NCBI GenBank assembly: GCA_964392665.1
Contig: CAYMQB010000011.1
Location: 1-64,000 of the forward strand
Source of the DNA: CAYMQB01 sp964392665
Lineage (GTDB): Bacteria > Hydrothermota > E44-bin80
DNA length: 64,000 bases
Reading direction: 5' to 3'
This document shows positions 50,344 to 58,804 of the stretch, in pieces. Positions within the stretch are counted from its first letter, which is position 1, and each line of letters begins with the position of its first letter. Position numbers and translations under genes: made by a program. The notes beneath the pieces are model-generated. The model did not search any database. It had not been told where the DNA came from and was given only the letters and a program-made list of their open reading frames with translations.

Positions 50344-51228
50344 TTAGTATGCTCTGTTGACGATAAATTCAGCAATTTGTGCAAGTTTTGATGTATCCAG
50401 GTTCGTGAGTTCATTGTCAAAAATGCTTTTTACGTCATTTAGAAGTTGCACAGTTTTGTCTTTTGATGTTTGCAGTCCATAAATAGCGGGATAGGTGAGT
50501 TTTCCCATACGTGCGTCTTTTCCTGTGCTTTTACCGATAACATCGTTTGTACTTTGAAGATCGAGAATATCATCGACTATTTGAAAAGCAAGCCCCAATT
50601 TATCACCTGCATTTCTTAGTGCTTCAACCTGGTGTTCATTTGCATTTGCAAGAATAGCTCCAATAACGATACAGGCGGAGATGAATACACCTGTTTTGTG
50701 TGTATGAATATAGTCAAGTAGTTCCTTGTCTTTACTTTCTAAATTGGAGACTATATCCATCACCTGTCCTCCGACTATTCCATCGATTCCTACTGCTTTT
50801 GAAAATACTCTATTGACTTTGAGCAGCGCTTCAGATTCTACCTCCGTTTTTTGTAGAATTTCAAATGCCTCCGCAAACAGGGCATCACCCGCAAGAATGG
50901 CAATTGCTTCACCGTATTTTTTGTGACAGGTAGGTTTGCCCCTTCTAAGGTCATCATTGTCCATTGCAGGAAGGTCGTCATGGATCAGGGAGTATGTATG
51001 GACCATTTCGACAGCACAGGCTGCCGTCATTATTTTATTTATGTTTTTGCCGCCCATTGTTTCGTAGGTTATTAAAACAAGAATAGGTCTAAGTCGTTTT
51101 CCTCCTGCAAAAAGGCTATATCTCATAGCCTCTATTATGATGCGTGCATCCGAATTCTGCGGGAGGTATTTGTCAAGAGCAGCATCCACTACTTTTTTTT
51201 TAGCTGCCAAAAAGCTGTCAATCTTCAT
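50344..51228 (-). CDS. ispA: Polyprenyl (farnesyl/geranylgeranyl) diphosphate synthase
   Basis: 294 residues. First Asp-rich motif DDLPAMDNDDLRRGKPTCH, second QIVDDILDLQS; GGKRLRPILVLI binds the diphosphate. The two residues before the first motif (IH in YSLIHDD) are small to medium, so a C15-C20 product is likely. It overlaps the xseB stop by 4 bases and precedes dxs. Confidence 0.92.
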   Translation of the reverse strand: MKIDSFLAAKKKVVDAALDKYLPQNSDARIIIEAMRYSLFAGGKRLRPILVLITYETMGGKNINKIMTAACAVEMVHTYSLIHDDLPAMDNDDLRRGKPTCHKKYGEAIAILAGDALFAEAFEILQKTEVESEALLKVNRVFSKAVGIDGIVGGQVMDIVSNLESKDKELLDYIHTHKTGVFISACIVIGAILANANEHQVEALRNAGDKLGLAFQIVDDILDLQSTNDVIGKSTGKDARMGKLTYPAIYGLQTSKDKTVQLLNDVKSIFDNELTNLDTSKLAQIAEFIVNRAY

Positions 51229-51461
51229 TTTGATTCAAAATGGAAATCGGAGAGGGAAAATGTTCCATTAGAGTTTTTCACAAGCTGTTTTATTTTTGCT
51301 TCCGCTTTCTCGAGTTTTTCTTTACAGCTTTTTGCTGTTTGGACACCTTCTTCAAAAAGAGTGATTGCTTCGTCAAGTGGCACATTGCCCTTTTCTAACG
51401 AGTTGACAATGTCTTCCAATCTTTTGAGTGCAGATTCAAAGGAAGTCTCTTTGTTCTTCAT
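51225..51461 (-). CDS. xseB: Exodeoxyribonuclease VII small subunit
   Basis: 78 residues of the XseB helical hairpin: FESALKRLEDIVNSLEKGNV, PLDEAITLFEEGVQTAKSC and LEKAEAKIKQL. It joins XseA, whose gene is not in the window, in a single-strand DNA nuclease. The open frame continues to 51878, but that part lies over the divergent gene and has no family likeness. ATG 51461 is the start: a TATTGT box ends 6 bases ahead. First gene of the leftward xseB-ispA-dxs-hslU run. Confidence 0.92.
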   Translation of the reverse strand: MKNKETSFESALKRLEDIVNSLEKGNVPLDEAITLFEEGVQTAKSCKEKLEKAEAKIKQLVKNSNGTFSLSDFHFESK

Positions 51462-51496
51462 AAAAAAACAATAGCAAATATTTATGCAACTGTCAA
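51462..51496 (-). promoter_or_regulatory. Leaderless-type promoter of the xseB-ispA-dxs-hslU run
   Basis: Minus strand: TTGACA (51496-51491), 17 bases, TATTGT (51473-51468), six T, ATG 51461. Confidence 0.8.
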
Positions 51497-51525
51497 GGAA
51501 AAATAGGGAAGGTATGTTTTCACTC

Positions 51526-51561
51526 TTGACAAGAATAACATTATGGGTTATATATGGGATT
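51526..51561 (+). promoter_or_regulatory. Leaderless-type promoter of the TPR/GGDEF-like gene
   Basis: TTGACA (51526-51531), 17 bases, TATATA (51549-51554), 7 bases, ATG 51562. Divergent from the xseB promoter 30 bases away. Confidence 0.78.
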
Positions 51562-52536
51562 ATGAAAGGCAGGAATGATTGTATCAAGATTATCGATAAT
51601 CTTAGAGATTTTATAGCAAAGAACCAGTACACGGAAGCGCTTCGCCTGTACCTGCAGAATATTAAGCAATTCGGGGAGGAGCCCGAGTTGAGAAATGTAG
51701 GTGGTGATATACTTGGTCGTATGGGGAAAACTTCAGAGGCAATTGGTGAATATGAAAGATGTGTTGAATTGTATAGAAAAAGGGGACTGTTTGCGAATGC
51801 AATTGCCATTTGTAAGAAAATTCTAAGGGCTGACCCTAACTGCGAAGACATATATGAAATTCTCGGAGATGTATACATGGAGGCGGGATTTCTAGGGGAA
51901 GCAATACTTAACTACCTTGAGAATGCGGATAGACTGAGAAAAACGCCTGGTCGTGAAATGGTTAAAGACGTATTTTCAAAGCTGCTGAAGTATTTTGGAG
52001 AGGACAATAGAATTCTTCTGCAAACCCTTGCAGGTTTCCCTGGGCTCAGGGAGGAATTTAAAACCTATACAAGAGAAATCAACAGTCTGTCAGAGCAAAA
52101 GAGTTCTGATCTTATCGAAATGATCAAGAGAGATGCGGAGTATGGCAGCTTTGCAAAACTTGTTGACATGGAGATATTCAGGTCGAAAAGGTATATACGT
52201 CCCTTTTCCATATTTGCAATAGAGATGCATTTCAATGATGTAACCAAGGAGAGACGTTTTGAGGATTTGGAAAAACTATTTGGCATTCTTAAGAACAATC
52301 TTCGGACTATTGATTACGTTTTTCTCAATGCAACAGGTTTTTTCTACGGACTATTGCCTGAGACGCCGTCCGATGGTGTGTATCTCTTGAGTGACAGGCT
52401 TGTGACAAGGTTAAAAAATCTTTTGGAACACAAAACGAACATTACAATGAGGTGGTCAACGTATCCAAAAGACGGTAAGGGCATCGAAGAATTGCTACTG
52501 AGATTACAAAGTAGCGGACAGGTTTATTTTCAGTAA
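51562..52536 (+). CDS. TPR protein with degenerate GGDEF-like domain
   Basis: 324 residues. The N-terminal half holds tetratricopeptide-like helix pairs (YTEALRLYLQNIKQFG, TSEAIGEYERCVELY, LFANAIAICKKILRADPNCE, FLGEAILNYLENADRL). The C-terminal ~130 residues follow the diguanylate-cyclase outline (RSKRYIRPFSIFAIEM, LRTIDYVFLNATGFFYGLLPET, MRWSTYPKDGKGIEELLLRL). The GGDEF active loop is replaced by NATGF, so no cyclase activity is expected. It may be a c-di-GMP or protein sensor (inference). The start is fixed by the promoter; the frame upstream to 51484 crosses the promoter. Confidence 0.7.
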   Translation: MKGRNDCIKIIDNLRDFIAKNQYTEALRLYLQNIKQFGEEPELRNVGGDILGRMGKTSEAIGEYERCVELYRKRGLFANAIAICKKILRADPNCEDIYEILGDVYMEAGFLGEAILNYLENADRLRKTPGREMVKDVFSKLLKYFGEDNRILLQTLAGFPGLREEFKTYTREINSLSEQKSSDLIEMIKRDAEYGSFAKLVDMEIFRSKRYIRPFSIFAIEMHFNDVTKERRFEDLEKLFGILKNNLRTIDYVFLNATGFFYGLLPETPSDGVYLLSDRLVTRLKNLLEHKTNITMRWSTYPKDGKGIEELLLRLQSSGQVYFQ

Positions 52537-52578
52537 ATTGGATTACGCGGATTTTTATACGATTACGCAGATTAGTGT

Positions 52579-52607
52579 TTGACTTTTGAAAGAATATATT
52601 TTATACT
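52579..52607 (+). promoter_or_regulatory. tRNA-Pro promoter
   Basis: TTGACT (52579-52584), 17 bases, TATACT (52602-52607), 11 bases before the tRNA. Confidence 0.7.
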
Positions 52608-52618
52608 AATCTAAATGA

Positions 52619-53043
<425 letters not shown>

Positions 53044-53598
53044 ATGAAAGAATTTTTAAGAGAAACGAATAGTCCTATGGTTTTTCCAAGGTCGGTAGCC
53101 CTTATTACGGTAAGTTCTTCCGGGAAGGATAATATTATTACTTTGAGTTGGGTTGGAGTGGTTTGTTCATCCCCGCCAGTAGTGGCAATGGGCATCAGGA
53201 AGGATAGATTTTCATACGAAATGATTATGAATAGCAGGGAATACGTAATAAACATTCCGCCTGCTAGTCTAGTTAAAGAAGCCGATTTTTGTGGAACAAG
53301 GTCAGGGAGGGAATTTGATAAGTTCAAGGAGACAGGATTTACGAAGGAAAAGGCTAAAGTTATTGGTGCACCACTGATAGGGGAATGTCCCATAAATCTG
53401 GAATGCAAACTGAGTAAGAGCATCGAGCTCGGGAGTCATACACTTTTCTTGGGAGAGGTTGTGGGGACGCACATCGATGAGAACATAATGTCTGATGGTA
53501 AATTCGATGATAAAAAATTTAAGGTTTTAGGATACATTTCTCCACATTACTTTACTGTGCAGGAACTCGAAGGTGAATATGGTTTTACGAAAGAATGA
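53044..53598 (+). CDS. Flavin reductase-like FMN-binding protein
   Basis: 184 residues of the flavin reductase/DIM6-NTAB split barrel: SVALITVSSSGKDNIITLSW, VGVVCSSPPVVAMGIRKDR, FVINIPPASLV-like EYVINIPPASLV and TLFLGEVVGTHID. It binds FMN and probably reduces flavin or an unknown substrate with NAD(P)H. Start ATG 53044 after GGGGGAAC. Overlaps the next gene by 20 bases. Confidence 0.88.
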   Translation: MKEFLRETNSPMVFPRSVALITVSSSGKDNIITLSWVGVVCSSPPVVAMGIRKDRFSYEMIMNSREYVINIPPASLVKEADFCGTRSGREFDKFKETGFTKEKAKVIGAPLIGECPINLECKLSKSIELGSHTLFLGEVVGTHIDENIMSDGKFDDKKFKVLGYISPHYFTVQELEGEYGFTKE

Positions 53599-54766
53599 AA
53601 ACAGTCCATTTAGTGACGGAAGGGGTTTGACCCCTTCCGTTATAAGGGAAATTAGGGAACTTTTTCCCATTACAAAAGAGAAGATTTATTTGAATCACGC
53701 TTCTACAGGTCCATTGACAACAAGGGCAAGAAAAGCAATGGAGGGATTACTCGATATTTACGAATTAGAGGGAGATATTACGAAGGAGATGCTCGATTCT
53801 GCTGAGAATCAGACAAGAGGACTGGCGGCAAAATTATTAGGAGCGGATGAGAGTGAGATAGCTATTGTCAAGAATACATCACAAGGGCTCATTTTACCAA
53901 TGAATGCACTGGACTGGGAAATAGATTCAAATGTGATTCTTGTAAAAGGAGGATTTCCAGCAAACATATATCCATGGATGTACAATCTTCCGGATGTTGA
54001 GAAAAGGTTTGTTGAGCCTGAGAAGGGAAAAGGTTTTTTAGAAAAATGTGTTTCAATGGTTGACAAAAAGACAAGGGCTGTTGCTGTTGACTGGGTAGAT
54101 TTTCTTACTGGAAGGAGAGTAGATTTGGGAAGCCTGGGTGAGTTCTGTCAGGATAGAAATATACTTCTTTTTGTTGACGGAATCCAGGGGCTCGGGGCAA
54201 TAACGATTGATTTGTCGAGAATCAAAGTGGATTTTTTTTCGGCAGGTGCAAGTAAATGGCTTTTTGGACCTCAGGGTGTTGGTATAATGTATATATCGAA
54301 GAGGGTATTTGACCGATTGAAGTCGAATAATATAGGTTGGTTAAGTGCAAAGTGGGAAAATTTCAATGATTTTTCGAAGCTTGCACCGTTAAAAACTTCT
54401 GCCAGTCGTTTTGAAGAAGGGACCAGGAATCTTATTGGCATATATGGATTTACAGAGCATTTAAAAATGTTTCTTGAATTTGGAACCGAAGAGATAGAGA
54501 AAAGGATATTTTTTCTAAGGGACAAGCTGATAGAACCTCTTGAGGAAAAAGGCTGTGAATTTCTTTCTCCATTAGAAAAGGAGAACGGTTCAGGAATTGT
54601 AACATTCAAATCACCAGAACTCAGATCCGAAGAACTCTATGAAACACTGAAAGGGAATAATATTATCGTTTCATTGAGAGAAGGATTCATAAGAGTTTCG
54701 CCGCATTTTTACAATACGGAAAGCGAAATAGAAAGGTTCCTGAATTTCGTACCTGAAACACCATAG
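53579..54766 (+). CDS. Class V PLP aminotransferase / cysteine desulfurase-like protein
   Basis: 395 residues. KIYLNHASTGPLTTRARKAM starts the fold. VDWVDFLTGRRVDLG, LLFVDGIQGLGAITID (PLP Asp) and SAGASKWLFGPQGVG (PLP Lys) are present; VSLREGFIRVSPHFYNTESE ends it. No active-site Cys loop of true IscS/SufS is evident, so an aminotransferase or lyase (isopenicillin-epimerase-like) role is as likely. ATG 53579 has GAAGGTG upstream; GTG 53573 lies two codons earlier. Confidence 0.85.
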   Translation: MVLRKNENSPFSDGRGLTPSVIREIRELFPITKEKIYLNHASTGPLTTRARKAMEGLLDIYELEGDITKEMLDSAENQTRGLAAKLLGADESEIAIVKNTSQGLILPMNALDWEIDSNVILVKGGFPANIYPWMYNLPDVEKRFVEPEKGKGFLEKCVSMVDKKTRAVAVDWVDFLTGRRVDLGSLGEFCQDRNILLFVDGIQGLGAITIDLSRIKVDFFSAGASKWLFGPQGVGIMYISKRVFDRLKSNNIGWLSAKWENFNDFSKLAPLKTSASRFEEGTRNLIGIYGFTEHLKMFLEFGTEEIEKRIFFLRDKLIEPLEEKGCEFLSPLEKENGSGIVTFKSPELRSEELYETLKGNNIIVSLREGFIRVSPHFYNTESEIERFLNFVPETP

Positions 54767-54774
54767 TAGATTGT

Positions 54775-55286
54775 ATGAAAAAAGCAAAAATAGGAAAAAC
54801 AATACATTTCTTCTCTCATATACTACTGATTGCTTTGGTATTAGCCGAGATTTTTCTTACTTTTTTTCTTCGCAAAGAAATCGTAATAAGTTGCGTGAAA
54901 GACGCAGGATGGGTAGTATTATTTATTTCGGCTATCTTTGGATGGTTGCCCATATTGGAATTCCGAAGGAAGGGAGGTGTTGCGAAAAAGCAGAGTTATG
55001 TGAAGACAACGCGACTTGTTAGAAGCGGAGTTTATGCAATTATTCGGCATCCCCAGTTTTTGGGAGGAATGCTACTCGGTTTGAGCCTGATTCTTGTTGC
55101 ACAACATTGGTTGGTTGCAATTGTGGGTATTGGAGTTATGTTGATTTTCTATCTGGGGATTGCTGAAGGCGATAAGTCTGCAATGGAGAATCTGGTGATG
55201 AATATAAGCAGTATATGAAAGATGTACCGAAAGTAAATTTCGTATCAGGCATCATAAGATTGTTAGTACGCAAAGTGAGAAAATGA
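54775..55286 (+). CDS. Isoprenylcysteine-carboxyl-methyltransferase-like membrane protein, probably frameshifted
   Basis: Four membrane helices and the motif LVRSGVYAIIRHPQFLGGMLLG, which is the SAM-binding core of ICMT/PEMT-like methyltransferases. The first frame stops at 55218 after EGDKSAMENLV plus eight unrelated residues. Another frame, entered at about 55194, continues with the family's expected tail: GDEYKQYMKDVPKVNF, then SGIIRLLVRKVRK and stop at 55286. One base appears to be missing near 55185-55194. Either a real frameshift or a sequence error; the intact protein would be about 170 residues. Confidence 0.7.
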
Positions 55287-55315
55287 AATAGAATACTTGT
55301 TCTACTTTCGTTTGT

Positions 55316-56125
55316 ATGAAAAATTACAGAGATCTTTTCCCAATTGTAAAAAAGGCAGTTTATGCTGGCAGTGAGATTCTGCTTTCAAATCTTGGAAAAC
55401 TAAGCCTTAAGGATATCGGTTTAAAAGCGAAGAATGATTTTGTGACAAAGGTTGACAGGAAATCGGAAGATTGTATCGTCGAAATTCTAAAGCAAAAAAC
55501 TCCTGAGTTTGATATTCTTACTGAAGAGACCCCTCCAGATAAGATAAAGGGTGAATATAGATGGATTATCGATCCACTTGACGGAACAACGAACTACATA
55601 CGTAGTTTTCCGTTTTTTTCCATTTCCATCGCTCTTGAGAAAAAGAATGAGATTGTTCTCGGGATAGTTTATGACCCTCTGAGAAAAGAGATGTTCTCTG
55701 CTGAAAAAGGAGAGGGAGCTTTTCTTAACGATGAAAGGATTTCGGTCTCAAAAAGGATTGTGTTGAATGAATGTTTTCTTGCAACAGGTTTTCCTTTTAA
55801 GGCTCATAATCACATAGACGGATATTTGAAGATTTTCAGAGAAATGTTTATGAAATCGAGCGGCATACGCAGAGCGGGTTCAGCTGTCCTTGATCTATGT
55901 TATACCGCCTGTGGAAGATTTGATGGATTCTGGGAGATGAAACTATCCCCCTGGGATGTTGCGGCTGGAAGCTTGTTCGTCAAGGAAGCAGGTGGAAGAG
56001 TAACGGATTGGAATGGGGAAGAGGATTATGTTTTTGGAGGCACAATAGTTGGCAGTAATGGAAATATTCATTCCGAGATGCTTTCCATAATTAGAGGATA
56101 TTATGATGACGACCTTTCAAAATGA
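55316..56125 (+). CDS. Inositol-1-monophosphatase family protein
   Basis: 269 residues. Metal-site motifs: FDILTEETPPDK (Glu pair), WIIDPLDGTTNYIRSFPFF and SPWDVAAGSLFVKEAGGRV. It hydrolyses inositol phosphate or related sugar phosphates with Mg. No Shine-Dalgarno lies before ATG 55316; a TACTTT box ends 7 bases ahead (55303-55308), but a -35 is not convincing, so leaderless transcription is only possible here. Confidence 0.92.
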   Translation: MKNYRDLFPIVKKAVYAGSEILLSNLGKLSLKDIGLKAKNDFVTKVDRKSEDCIVEILKQKTPEFDILTEETPPDKIKGEYRWIIDPLDGTTNYIRSFPFFSISIALEKKNEIVLGIVYDPLRKEMFSAEKGEGAFLNDERISVSKRIVLNECFLATGFPFKAHNHIDGYLKIFREMFMKSSGIRRAGSAVLDLCYTACGRFDGFWEMKLSPWDVAAGSLFVKEAGGRVTDWNGEEDYVFGGTIVGSNGNIHSEMLSIIRGYYDDDLSK

Positions 56126-56169
56126 CAAATCCCAATTTAGTGTTAGCGACTTAACCTACATAAAGAGGA

Positions 56170-56346
56170 AAAATGTGTAAGGTTAGTTTCATGGAATGAA
56201 GAGCTTGAAACAAGATGGGGCTTTTCCTGCCTGGTACAGGGACTTGAAAAAACCTATGGAACAGACTTTATTCTTGCTCAAAATTCCGGTTGGATATTTA
56301 ATTGTGGGCTTTTTTATCATAACAAGCGGTGCTTATTCCTTGTAGT
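56170..56346 (+). pseudogene. Possible N-terminal remnant of an MBL-fold hydrolase
   Basis: One frame reads VRLVSWNEELETRWGFSCLV, then QGLEK, reminiscent of the start of metallo-beta-lactamase-fold proteins of the type ADWGFSCLVE. It lacks a start codon and breaks off before the HxHxDH site. Another frame over the same bases gives a small hydrophobic peptide. Weak; it may be chance. Confidence 0.25.
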
Positions 56347-56365
56347 ATAACAGTGTCTTAAAGCT

Positions 56366-56935
56366 ATGAGCAAAGCAGACACAACTCAACAATTCTATCG
56401 CTTCTTCAAAACGCCATTCGGTCCTTTGGCTGTCCTTTGGGCAGTTACTGATGAACAGCCGAAAGTCTTTCGAGTTTTGCTCTCAAAACCGCGTGTGGCG
56501 GTCAAATACCAACTCTCTAAATTATTTCCTAATTCTACTGCTGCTACTTGTTTTGAGATTGATGATGTTAGCAATGATATCGGATTATTTCTCAGTGGCG
56601 AGGAGATAAAGTTCCCACTTGAAATGGTTCGTATGGATTTGTGTTCCAGGTTTCAGCAGAAGGTATTACGAGCCGAACACAGAATACCCCGTGGTAAAGT
56701 TACTTCGTATAAAGATATCGCAAAGCATCTGGGTATGCCGAAAGCGGCGCGAGCAGTTGGTAATGCGCTGGCAAATAATCCTTTTCCGATCATAATTCCA
56801 TGTCACCGCACCATCCATTCGGATGGAACTATTGGAGGCTTTGCGGGGGGAGTGCAGATGAAAAAAGCTTTACTAAAAATGGAAAAGGTTTTCTTTAACG
56901 TTTCTAACCGTGTCGTTACGGAAAAGTTCTTTTAA
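56366..56935 (+). CDS. ogt: Methylated-DNA-[protein]-cysteine S-methyltransferase
   Basis: 189 residues. N-terminal RNase-H-like part, then the winged-helix domain: FQQKVLRAEHRIPRGKVTSY, MPKAARAVGNALANNPFPII and the alkyl-accepting IIPCHRTI, with DGTIGGFAGGVQMKKALL. It repairs O6-methylguanine by suicide transfer. GC and codon choice look richer than in neighbouring genes, as in the C69 gene, so it may be acquired. Confidence 0.93.
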   Translation: MSKADTTQQFYRFFKTPFGPLAVLWAVTDEQPKVFRVLLSKPRVAVKYQLSKLFPNSTAATCFEIDDVSNDIGLFLSGEEIKFPLEMVRMDLCSRFQQKVLRAEHRIPRGKVTSYKDIAKHLGMPKAARAVGNALANNPFPIIIPCHRTIHSDGTIGGFAGGVQMKKALLKMEKVFFNVSNRVVTEKFF

Positions 56936-56944
56936 TGCATCGCT

Positions 56945-57295
56945 TCAATGAACAGCAGAACAAACAATTCCTGTTTTCGTGCACTGAACAACCGTAACTT
57001 CTGCGGTAGAGCAAGCAGGGCTTCCATCAGGCCAAAGCGTTTCAACTGTGTACTTTATTCCAGCAGAAAATTCTTTTTCAAAGGTTTCACCTATGCTTAT
57101 AAAACCATAACTAATACCGTCTATACGGACCTTTATATCATCATTTGTATTATTTCTAACAGTGAGTGTTCCAGTATTGTTTTGTTCACACTCCGATTGG
57201 GAAGGATTATTACTGCAGCCAGCAATAACAAAAATGGTGAATAAAACTAACAGAATTATAAGACTTATTATTGAAAAAAGCTTTTTTTTATGCAT
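56945..57295 (-). CDS. Small putative lipoprotein
   Basis: 116 residues. MHKKKLFS then a hydrophobic run to FVIAGC (lipobox). The mature part is a single beta-rich domain: GTLTVRNNTNDDIKVRIDG, YGFISIGETFEKEF, YTVETLWPDG, with four Cys that may pair. Unknown role. Start ATG 57295 has GGAGGTG; the five extra upstream residues do not fit. Confidence 0.75.
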   Translation of the reverse strand: MHKKKLFSIISLIILLVLFTIFVIAGCSNNPSQSECEQNNTGTLTVRNNTNDDIKVRIDGISYGFISIGETFEKEFSAGIKYTVETLWPDGSPACSTAEVTVVQCTKTGIVCSAVH

Positions 57296-57393
57296 AAAAT
57301 ACACCTCCATTTAGGTTTTTATTTCCGAGAATTCAGTGTAGAACAAGGATAGAGAACCATAAGAAAACAATTCTCTAAACATTTATTAAAATT

Positions 57394-57422
57394 ATTATAC
57401 CTGATTATTTCCTGGAAGTCAA
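57394..57422 (-). promoter_or_regulatory. Promoter of the small lipoprotein gene
   Basis: Minus strand: TTGACT (57422-57417), 17 bases, TATAAT (57399-57394), with a leader of about 90 bases. Confidence 0.75.
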
Positions 57423-57505
57423 GAAAATATTTTGCCCAACAATTGATAAGAATCCAGAATATATAATTATATGCTTATCTACTTAACTCACAATATCACA
57501 AGAAC

Positions 57506-57619
57506 GTCATTGCGAATTTTTGTTCATAATTTCTACCGAAGCAATCTCGCTGTTAACTATTTCAAGTTTCATTACTTAAATATGAGATTGCCACGTCACT
57601 TCGCTCCTCGCAATGACAA
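57506..57619. repeat. REP/MITE-like palindromic repeat, full length
   Basis: ACGTCATTGCGAATTTTTG... to ...CTCCTCGCAATGACAAAC, with GAAGCAATCTCG and GAGATTGCCACG inside. Related to 4066 and 27560. It lies in the 386-base gap between two leftward genes; nothing else is seen there besides the promoter. Confidence 0.7.
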
Positions 57620-57681
57620 ACTTTCAGGCTAAATATAAAAATGGGAGTTAAGCAGATAAGCATTTATAATTAATTGATGGT

Positions 57682-58383
57682 TCAAAGGTTTTTTAATCCT
57701 TTGAGCTCTTCCTCCGTTAGTTTCCTGAAGTGTCCCTTTTCTACGCCTTCTAATGTTAGAAATGCGTATTTGATTCTCTTGATTTCTATTGCTCGATATC
57801 CCAGTTTTCCGAACATCCTTTTTATCTCCCTTTTCTTGCCTTCGGCAAGGGTGAGTTCGACTTGATTGCTTTCTTTTTGCTTCAGTGATTTTGCTTTAAG
57901 AATTTCCCCTTCGTCTTCGATACCGGTGAGGAGTGCTGTTTTGTCTGTTTTCTTGAATGGTTCATTGAGAGTGACCAGGTATGTTTTTTCTATATTGTTG
58001 CGCGGGTGCATAAGCTTATTTGCAAGTTGCCCATCATCGGTTAGGATGAGAAGCCCAGTTGTATCCTTGTCGAGTCTACCCACAGGGAAGAGACGTTCTT
58101 TTTTAAGATGTTGTGGAAGCAGGTTAAGAACAGTTTTTCTTCCCATCTCGTCTTTTGTCGTTGTGATGTATCCTGAGGGTTTATTGAGTAGGATATAGGT
58201 GTTTTTCTCCTTCAATTTCAATATTTTACCCTTGTATTCTATAACATCCTTTTCGGGAACAATTCTTACTCCGAGTAAGTTTACTACTTTCCCGTTTATT
58301 TTTATTTTCCCCAGAGAGATGAGTATATCTGCCTTGCGTCTGGAGCATAAACCTGTTTTTGCAATGAAACTATTGAGTCGCAT
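57682..58383 (-). CDS. RsuA/RluB-family pseudouridine synthase
   Basis: 233 residues. S4 domain at the N-terminus (RLNSFIAKTGLCSRRKADIL), then the catalytic VGRLDKDTTGLLILTDDGQ with the Asp, KTYLVTL, and EGKKREIKRMFGKLGYRAIEIKR. Targets 16S or 23S rRNA uridines; RluB-type by length. It precedes the repeat copy E on the leftward strand. Confidence 0.92.
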   Translation of the reverse strand: MRLNSFIAKTGLCSRRKADILISLGKIKINGKVVNLLGVRIVPEKDVIEYKGKILKLKEKNTYILLNKPSGYITTTKDEMGRKTVLNLLPQHLKKERLFPVGRLDKDTTGLLILTDDGQLANKLMHPRNNIEKTYLVTLNEPFKKTDKTALLTGIEDEGEILKAKSLKQKESNQVELTLAEGKKREIKRMFGKLGYRAIEIKRIKYAFLTLEGVEKGHFRKLTEEELKGLKNL

Positions 58384-58804
58384 ATTTCACATCAGTTATT
58401 GAGGGACTACGTTTAGAGCGTTCTGAAGACTTGTTCGAATAGTTTATTCCGTAACTAAGTAATTTAGTAACTAGGAATTAGTAATTGGTTATTCGTCATT
58501 GGTCATTGGTCTCAGTTATTGGTCATCAGTTATCCGTCATTAGTCAATGGTTATTTGCCTTCGGCGTATATTCGCTTTGCTGTCTATTTACTCCGTGTTA
58601 TTTGTTGTAAGCAATAAATACACTACAAATATACAACTAAATACACTATGAATACACACGCCTTTTGTAATCAATTTCTAATTTCGTCTTTCATGTTCTC
58701 TGGTCTTCGGTCTTATGTCTTAAGTCTGATGTCTCATGTCTTTGTTCTCTTCACTTTTGACTTTTCTTTATCCTTCATCCTTGCAGTTTCTCCGATCCTC
58801 TATC
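58384..58804 (-). repeat. Long degenerate intergenic repeat, copy E (inverted partner of copy D)
   Basis: 58495-58686 is the reverse complement of 52757-52948 with one mismatch. Either side carries the family's GGTCATTGGTCTCAG-type and TCTCATGTCTTTG-type units. Read on the minus strand, which is the direction of both flanking genes, it shows the same A/G-rich sense as copies A-D. No gene seen. Confidence 0.88.

Noticed and set aside
51462..51878. Long N-terminal extension of xseB on the minus strand
   Set aside because: The open frame covers the divergent promoters and the TPR gene. The XseB family length and promoter place the start at 51461.
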